NCBI GenBank assembly: GCA_030590745.1
Contig: JAUVCS010000014.1
Coordinates: 1-10,781 of the forward strand
DNA length: 10,781 bases
Direction of reading: 5' to 3'
Source of the DNA: Desulfuromusa sp.
GTDB taxonomy: Bacteria; Desulfobacterota; Desulfuromonadia; Desulfuromonadales; Geopsychrobacteraceae
Program-made: the position numbers and the translations under genes
Notes under the pieces: model-generated
What the model was told of the DNA's origin: nothing
Seen by the model: only the letters and a program-made list of their open reading frames with translations
Databases searched by the model: none
Shown: positions 6,892 to 10,781 of the stretch, in pieces
Numbering within the stretch: position 1 is the stretch's first letter
Layout of the letters: every line of letters starts with the position of its first letter

Positions 6892-7939
6892 TGGACGCCT
6901 CCTCTAGACATTTTTCAGCTTGTTCCACCAATTCTCCCAACTCAGGCAAGTTACCACCGACCCGACCGAACCATTTCACCTGATGTCCCGGCAGAGACAG
7001 CCGAACATCCTCAATAAACTGACCGCGACTCAATTCGACCGACAGAACCGGAACACCGGGCTTGACGGTATCCTGATAAACCTTACTCGGGAAGGGCCAG
7101 AGGGTTTGTGGTCGAATCAATGTTGCAGCGATACCACGCTTTTCCAGTTCATCAACGGCACTGTGGAGCATCCGCCCGGTAATACCGTAGCCGGTCAGGA
7201 CGATCTCCGGCACAGCAGCGCCATAGACGTCAGCCCTGGCTTCGGTTTCGGTGATCTGCCGATACTTTTCATGCAACCCACCAATGTGGGATTCCATATC
7301 ATCGAAATCGAGGTAGATCGAGGTGACCAGATTATCGTTACTCGATGCTTTGGCATCGAGGGCCCAGGGCTTGTCGGCCCGTTGCGTCGGTTCCTCGCAG
7401 ATATCGATCGGTTCCATCATCTGCCCCAAGGTGGCATCAGTCAGAAGAAAGACCGGGGTGCGCCATTTGTCAGCCAGATCGAAAGCTTCGATGGTCATCC
7501 GGTAAGTTTCCTCAACCGAGGCCGGGGCGAGGACGATATTCCGATAATCTCCATGGCCACCCCCTTTGACGACCTGAAAATAATCGCTCTGCTCCGGACC
7601 AATGTTGCCAAGGCCTGGACCGACCCGCTGTACGTTTACGATAACGCAGGGCAGTTGGGCTCCAGCCAGATAGGAAATCCCTTCCATCTTCAGGCTGATG
7701 CCGGGTCCAGAGCTTGCAGTCAGAACCCGCTGGCCAGAGGATGACGAACCAAAAACCATATTGATAGCACCGATTTCACATTCGGCTTGGACAAAAACCT
7801 TGCCGAGGGGCAAAAAGTACTCGCTGGCAGCATGGGCGATTTCACTTGCCGGGGTGATCGGATAACCGTAGTAGGCATCGCAACCAGCAACGAGGGCACC
7901 AATCACCACCGCCTCGTTTCCTTTAACCAATTTTTTCAA
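6884..7939 (-). CDS. vorB: 2-oxoacid:ferredoxin oxidoreductase, alpha subunit (VorB/KorA type)
   Basis: This 351-aa protein is the alpha chain that pairs with the TPP-binding beta chain. It opens KGNEAVVIGALVAGCDAYYGYPITPASE (residues 6-33), the family's pyrimidine-binding domain. It continues with ASSGPGISLKMEGISYLAGAQLPCVIVNVQRVGPG and a transketolase C-terminal-like domain (about 240-340, VLTGYGITGR, then IRPQTLWPFP). The length matches stand-alone VorB/KorA chains, not the longer gamma-alpha fusions. The start is TTG at 7939: AGGAG (7948-7952) sits 8 nt upstream, no in-frame ATG lies nearby, and the N-terminus matches the family. It lies 148 bp downstream of the ferredoxin gene across a repeat element, and overlaps the beta-gamma gene by 8 nt. 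The symbol follows the family name usually given to such chains; 2-oxoisovalerate as substrate is inference. Confidence 0.85.
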   Translation of the reverse strand: MKKLVKGNEAVVIGALVAGCDAYYGYPITPASEIAHAASEYFLPLGKVFVQAECEIGAINMVFGSSSSGQRVLTASSGPGISLKMEGISYLAGAQLPCVIVNVQRVGPGLGNIGPEQSDYFQVVKGGGHGDYRNIVLAPASVEETYRMTIEAFDLADKWRTPVFLLTDATLGQMMEPIDICEEPTQRADKPWALDAKASSNDNLVTSIYLDFDDMESHIGGLHEKYRQITETEARADVYGAAVPEIVLTGYGITGRMLHSAVDELEKRGIAATLIRPQTLWPFPSKVYQDTVKPGVPVLSVELSRGQFIEDVRLSLPGHQVKWFGRVGGNLPELGELVEQAEKCLEEASNV

Positions 7940-7947
7940 AACAGTTA

Positions 7948-7952
7948 CTCCT
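7948..7952 (-). promoter_or_regulatory. Shine-Dalgarno supporting a TTG start
   Basis: AGGAG on the - strand, with an 8-nt spacer, precedes TTG at 7939. This makes the alpha subunit one of the few genes here with a non-ATG start. The segment between this site and the repeat at 7978 is AT-rich and could hold a secondary promoter, but no clear -35/-10 pair is visible. Confidence 0.6.
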
Positions 7953-7977
7953 GTTGTTTATTTTTAGAATACTGAGA

Positions 7978-8057
7978 AAATCCCCTCTGTCTCCCCTTTT
8001 TTAAAGGGGAGGACGCATTAACTTCCCCCTTTAGAAAAGGGGGATTGAGGGGGATTT
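7978..8057. repeat. 80-bp palindromic MITE/REP-like element with two internal hairpins
   Basis: The left edge reads AAATCCCCTCTGTCTCCCC. The right edge, read on the - strand, is AAATCCCCCTCAATCCCCC, so the ends are imperfect inverted repeats. Each half also folds by itself. CTCCCCTTT (7991-7999) pairs with AAAGGGGAG (8003-8011), and CCCCCTTT (8025-8032) pairs with AAAGGGGG (8036-8043), each with a 3-nt loop. The element holds no coding sequence and fills more than half of the gap between the ferredoxin and alpha subunit genes. A GA dinucleotide flanks both sides (7976-7977 and 8058-8059), too short to prove a target duplication. The design fits a non-autonomous mobile or dispersed intergenic repeat. 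In the transcript it would form strong stems that could attenuate, process or stabilise the message. Neither stem has a following U-run. Confidence 0.7.
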
Positions 8058-8087
8058 GATTTCCCTATTGTACGATTCACTACTTTT

Positions 8088-8306
8088 TTACGGTCGTACC
8101 ACGGTAATCGCACCCGGCTCCGGGCAGACAATATAGCAGTTGGCACAACCGATACAACCTTCACCGGAAACCACGGTCGTCAGATAACCAAGTTCGTTGA
8201 TTTTGTCTGATGCGCTCAGTATCTCCTTAGGGCAGTGAATAATGCAGAGACCACAGCCCTTGCACAGATCTCCGTGAATCGTTACCGTCGGTTTATCTTT
8301 CGTCAT
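8088..8306 (-). CDS. 2x[4Fe-4S] ferredoxin (oxidoreductase delta-type subunit)
   Basis: This is a 72-aa protein with two complete cluster-binding motifs: C15-x2-C18-x2-C21-x3-C25 followed by Pro, and C51-x2-C54-x2-C57-x3-C61 followed by Pro. It therefore carries two [4Fe-4S] clusters. Small ferredoxins like this act as the delta subunit or dedicated electron carrier of 2-oxoacid:ferredoxin oxidoreductases, and the alpha and beta-gamma genes lie just downstream. The second motif is followed by PGAIT, as in KorD/VorD-type proteins. Its ATG overlaps the TAA of the acyl-CoA synthetase gene by one nucleotide (TAATG), with AAGGA (8313-8317) 6 nt upstream, so the two are surely co-translated. The first cysteine motif is preceded by a short beta-hairpin segment (TVTIHGDL). 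There is no signal peptide, so it is cytosolic. Confidence 0.9.
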   Translation of the reverse strand: MTKDKPTVTIHGDLCKGCGLCIIHCPKEILSASDKINELGYLTTVVSGEGCIGCANCYIVCPEPGAITVVRP

Positions 8307-9973
8307 TATCTTTCCTTTTCATTGTCGAACACAGCTCCCTCGATACCGAGCTTCTCGCAGGCCATTTCACGCAGTTTGTACTTTTGAATCTTGCCGCTGG
8401 CGGTCATCGGGTAGGCATCGAGGAAGAAGACATGTTTTGGTTTCTTGTAGGGAGCGATGCGGTTCCGGGTAAAATCGACAACATCCTCTGCGGCGATCTC
8501 CATACCTTCTTTACGGATGATGAAGGCTCCGACCACCTCGCCGTATTTCTTGTCGGGGATACCGGCCACCTGCACGTCGAGGATACCATCCATCGTATAG
8601 AGAAATTCTTCAATCTCACGCGGGTAGATATTTTCGCCGCCACGGATGATCATATCCTTGATCCGGCCGGTGATTTTGTAGTAGCCGTCCCCATCAACCT
8701 CGGCCTGGTCGCCGGACCGCAACCAGCCATCGGCATCAATCGCTTCGGCGGTTAGTTCGGGCATATTGTAGTAGCCCTTCATGATGTTGTAACCACGGCA
8801 ACAGAGTTCACCACTTTCACCGGGGGCAACCTCCACACCAGTTTCGGAATCGATGATTTTGACTTCAATCTCCGGCAGCGCTGCGCCGACCGTGCCGGTT
8901 CGCTGGGCGATAGAATCATCGGTGCGGGTCTGGGTAATAACCGGTGAGGCTTCAGTCAAGCCGTAGGCGATGGTGATATCGGTGCAGTGCATCTTCTCTA
9001 TCACCTGGCGCATCGTCTCTTCGGGGCAGGGTGAGCCAGCCATGATGCCGGTGCGTAGAGAACTGAGATCGAACATGTCGAACATCGGGTGGTCGAGTTC
9101 GGCAATGAACATGGTTGGTACGCCGTAGAGAGCGGTACATTTTTCTTTCTGCACCGCAGCCAGCACCAACAACGGATCGAACTCTTCCAGTGGTACCAGG
9201 GTACTGCCATGAGTCAGCGCCGCCAACACCCCGAGGACACAACCGAAACAATGGAACAGCGGCACCGGCAGGCAGAGGCGGTCGGCTTCGGTAAACTTCT
9301 GCCGATCGCCGATGTAGTAGCCGTTGTTGAGGATATTGTAATGGCTGAGCATGACTCCTTTCGGGAAACCGGTGGTGCCGGAGGTGTACTGCATGTTGAC
9401 CACCTCGTGGCAGTCGAGGGAGGCCTTGACCCTCATATAGCGTTCGTCGCCACATTGGCTGCCGAGCAGCATCAGCTCACGGCTGTTGTACATACCCCGA
9501 TGTTTTTCCTGGCCAATGTAGATAACTGAGCGCAGCTCAGGAAACTTTTCACTACGCAGATGTCCGCGCTGGCAGGTGCGAAGTTCTGGAATCAGTTCGT
9601 TGATCGTCTGCAGGTAGTCGTGATCACGAAAGTTGCCGATCAGTACCAGGGTCTTGAGATCTGCCTGTTTGATCAGATACTCCAGTTCAAAACTGCGATA
9701 GCTGGTATTGATAGTGACCAACACCGCGCCGATCTTGGCGGTGGCAAACATAAAGGTGGTCCAGTCAGGCACATTGGTCGCCCAGATGCCGACATTGTCT
9801 CCCTTGCCGATGCCAGTGGCCAACAGTCCTTTAGCCAGGTGGTCGACCCGTTCGTTGAACTGGCTGTAGGTCCATCTCAGATCGCGGTCGGGATAGACAA
9901 TAAAATCATGGTCCGGCAGTCGCTTGACCTGCTCTTCCAAATAGGCACCGATGGTTTTCTTTGTGTAGGGCAT
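8306..9973 (-). CDS. AMP-forming acyl-CoA synthetase (FadD/ACSF2-like)
   Basis: This 555-aa adenylate-forming ligase makes acyl-CoA from a carboxylic acid, ATP and CoA through an acyl-adenylate. The core motifs are intact: P-loop-like [11 protein letters not shown] (196-206), YGLTEASP (337-344), the ribose-binding Asp422 in RSGDQ, the hinge region [16 protein letters not shown], and the C-terminal catalytic Lys528 in TASGKIQK. Overall it resembles medium-chain/ACSF2-type ligases more than acetyl-CoA synthetase, which is longer. The acid used cannot be read from sequence. Its position between an XRE-cupin regulator and a ferredoxin/oxidoreductase set suggests a branched-chain or aryl acid whose CoA ester is the oxidoreductase's partner. 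The ATG has a strong GGGAGG (9981-9986) 7 nt upstream, next to the regulator's stop codon; the gap between the two genes is 14 bp. Confidence 0.92.
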   Translation of the reverse strand: MPYTKKTIGAYLEEQVKRLPDHDFIVYPDRDLRWTYSQFNERVDHLAKGLLATGIGKGDNVGIWATNVPDWTTFMFATAKIGAVLVTINTSYRSFELEYLIKQADLKTLVLIGNFRDHDYLQTINELIPELRTCQRGHLRSEKFPELRSVIYIGQEKHRGMYNSRELMLLGSQCGDERYMRVKASLDCHEVVNMQYTSGTTGFPKGVMLSHYNILNNGYYIGDRQKFTEADRLCLPVPLFHCFGCVLGVLAALTHGSTLVPLEEFDPLLVLAAVQKEKCTALYGVPTMFIAELDHPMFDMFDLSSLRTGIMAGSPCPEETMRQVIEKMHCTDITIAYGLTEASPVITQTRTDDSIAQRTGTVGAALPEIEVKIIDSETGVEVAPGESGELCCRGYNIMKGYYNMPELTAEAIDADGWLRSGDQAEVDGDGYYKITGRIKDMIIRGGENIYPREIEEFLYTMDGILDVQVAGIPDKKYGEVVGAFIIRKEGMEIAAEDVVDFTRNRIAPYKKPKHVFFLDAYPMTASGKIQKYKLREMACEKLGIEGAVFDNEKER

Positions 9974-9987
9974 GTTGCTTCCTCCCT

Positions 9988-10566
9988 TTAGAACGGCGCG
10001 TAAACGACAGCAAGAATCCGCGCGGTTTGCTCACCCACGGCATGAACATCGTGCGGAACGATTGAGTCGTAATAGATGCTTTCCCCCGGGTTCAGTTCAT
10101 AGGAGTTTTTGCCATAGTTGATGCGGATTTTCCCAGAAATGACAAAAATGAACTCTTCTCCTTCATGTCCTGAAAGCGGCGGGACATTATCGGTGCGCGG
10201 CTTAACGTCGATCATGAAAGGTTCCATGTGACGATCTTTTTTATCGGCTGCCATAGTGAAAAAATCAAGATTGCTGCTGGTCGCTTTTGGATCCTTGCCG
10301 GAAAAACGGATAACCTTGGGAAAATCGGTCTGCTTGAACAGGACCGGTCCTTCAATTGGCTCGTCATCCATCAGAGTGCCAAGACGTACGCCCAAGGCAC
10401 GAGAAATTTCCATCAACGGGGTGAGCGAGGGGATCAATTCACCAGCTTCAAGTTGCAAAATCTGGTCGATGTGGCAATGACTCTGTTCGGCCAACTGTTC
10501 AATACTCATCTGTTTAGCTTCGCGAAACTGACGGATTTTCAATCCGAGCTTGTTAGTATCAGGCAT
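9988..10566 (-). CDS. XRE-family regulator with C-terminal cupin domain
   Basis: This 192-aa protein has two domains. Residues about 8-66 form an XRE/Cro-type helix-turn-helix ([19 protein letters not shown], then [15 protein letters not shown]). Residues about 110-190 form a cupin_2 beta-barrel ([13 protein letters not shown], then [18 protein letters not shown]). Such proteins are one-component regulators in which the cupin senses a small molecule, often a metabolite of the adjacent pathway. At the usual cupin HxH site only the second His is present (Ser132-Gly-His134), followed by Glu137/Glu138 and a later His172, so metal binding may be altered. The ATG at 10566 is chosen over an in-frame TTG at 10581 because the AGGAGA ribosome site overlaps and follows that TTG. 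It is first in the leftward operon, so autoregulation and control of the ligase/oxidoreductase genes are likely but inferred. Confidence 0.88.
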   Translation of the reverse strand: MPDTNKLGLKIRQFREAKQMSIEQLAEQSHCHIDQILQLEAGELIPSLTPLMEISRALGVRLGTLMDDEPIEGPVLFKQTDFPKVIRFSGKDPKATSSNLDFFTMAADKKDRHMEPFMIDVKPRTDNVPPLSGHEGEEFIFVISGKIRINYGKNSYELNPGESIYYDSIVPHDVHAVGEQTARILAVVYAPF

Positions 10567-10572
10567 GCTAGT

Positions 10573-10578
10573 TCTCCT
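10573..10578 (-). promoter_or_regulatory. Shine-Dalgarno deciding the XRE-cupin start
   Basis: AGGAGA on the - strand lies 6 nt before the ATG at 10566. An in-frame TTG at 10581 sits immediately upstream of this purine run, so using it would place the ribosome site inside the gene. The protein therefore begins [14 protein letters not shown]. Confidence 0.7.
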
Positions 10579-10579
10579 C

Positions 10580-10598
10580 AATAAAATTGTGATTTATT
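10580..10598. promoter_or_regulatory. AT-rich inverted repeat, possible operator
   Basis: AATAAA (10580-10585) and TTTATT (10593-10598) are perfect inverted arms around a 7-nt centre, just upstream of the XRE-cupin ribosome site. XRE regulators often bind short dyads near their own start, so this could be an autoregulatory operator. The AT-rich composition makes chance dyads common, and no second copy was found before the other operon genes. Confidence 0.2.
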
Positions 10599-10654
10599 TC
10601 AATACAAGCAAAACAAGGCTGAAGGGGTTTAGTCTATAGGTTTTAACCTTCAGT

Positions 10655-10694
10655 CTTACAGCCTTACAGCCTTACAGCCTTACAGCCTTACAGC
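10655..10694. repeat. Five tandem copies of octamer CTTACAGC
   Basis: Five perfect head-to-tail copies of CTTACAGC occupy exactly 40 bp (10655-10662, 10663-10670, 10671-10678, 10679-10686, 10687-10694). A degenerate copy, CTTCAGT, precedes them at 10648-10654. The array lies about 90 bp upstream of the XRE-cupin start. CTGAAGG (10619-10625) can pair with CCTTCAG (10647-10653) beside it. The array may be a slippage-prone simple repeat or a multi-site regulator-binding array. The remaining sequence to the window edge (10695-10781) shows no gene I can recognise. Confidence 0.85.
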
Positions 10695-10781
10695 TATAAA
10701 TTAACTATCAATCGACCGCTGGTCATCTATCACCTTACCGTCATTAACCAGAGAACCTGATTGGCACAGGGAGACCTCGGC

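Noticed and set aside
6920-7744. Long rightward open frame (274 codons) antisense to the alpha subunit gene
   Set aside because: It lies wholly inside a gene with clear family motifs on the other strand. Its translation shows no recognisable domain, and there is no ribosome site or neighbouring gene to support it.
8070-8099. GTACGA/TCGTAC inverted repeat at the end of the ferredoxin gene as a terminator
   Set aside because: The arms are only 6 bp with an 18-nt loop, and one arm lies within the coding sequence; this could easily be chance.
10655-10694. Tandem octamers as a CRISPR array
   Set aside because: The units are 8 bp and contiguous with no spacers, and no cas gene is present.
10705-10732. 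Two CTATCA direct repeats 22 bp apart as an activator site
   Set aside because: Hexamers recur by chance at this scale in AT-rich spacer, and no other copy or promoter supports them.
10762-10781. TGGCAC as the -24 element of a sigma-54 promoter
   Set aside because: No TTGC-type -12 element follows at the required spacing before the window ends, and no gene is visible downstream.

Overview
The window looks like chromosomal DNA from an anaerobic delta-proteobacterium, probably of the Desulfuromonas/Geobacter type. Three things suggest this: a ferredoxin-dependent 2-oxoacid oxidoreductase gene set paired with an AMP-forming acyl-CoA ligase, a sigma-54-dependent NtrB/NtrC pair, and a DnaB helicase with a cysteine-rich insert of a kind I associate with that group. 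The taxonomic call is inference; there is no rRNA or other decisive marker in the window.

Layout. Positions 1-235 hold no gene but contain a terminator-like hairpin (143-168). A rightward operon follows: dusB (tRNA-dihydrouridine synthase, nifR3 family), ntrB (PAS histidine kinase) and ntrC (sigma-54 activator), with a 4-nt overlap and then a 3-nt gap. It converges on a leftward dnaB replicative helicase gene, 45 bp away, with no clear terminator between them. A 273-bp spacer upstream of dnaB holds a weak promoter candidate, a 9-bp-stem hairpin and a 12-bp palindrome. From about 10.57 kb down to 5.48 kb runs one leftward gene set: XRE-cupin regulator, acyl-CoA synthetase, 2x[4Fe-4S] ferredoxin, oxidoreductase alpha subunit, and a fused beta-gamma subunit. 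Every junction in it is tight except ferredoxin/alpha, where an 80-bp palindromic repeat of two small hairpins (7978-8057) sits in a 148-bp gap.

How the genes fit together. The ligase activates an unknown carboxylic acid to its CoA thioester. The oxidoreductase interconverts acyl-CoA plus CO2 with a 2-oxoacid, using ferredoxin, and the small ferredoxin is the natural electron carrier or delta subunit. Together they could assimilate branched-chain or aromatic acids by reductive carboxylation, or recycle acids while oxidising 2-oxoacids. The XRE-cupin protein, encoded first, is the likely local regulator. Five perfect tandem copies of an octamer (CTTACAGC) lie about 90 bp upstream of its start.

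Three starts were chosen by Shine-Dalgarno placement. dnaB and the XRE-cupin gene start at internal ATGs (5202 and 10566) rather than at upstream TTGs. The alpha subunit gene appears to start truly at TTG (7939). I see no tRNA, rRNA, CRISPR array, prophage or transposase gene. Most of the window is ordinary core and metabolic sequence. The points most worth a second look are the ligase/oxidoreductase module, the repeat inside its operon, the octamer array, and the DnaB insert.
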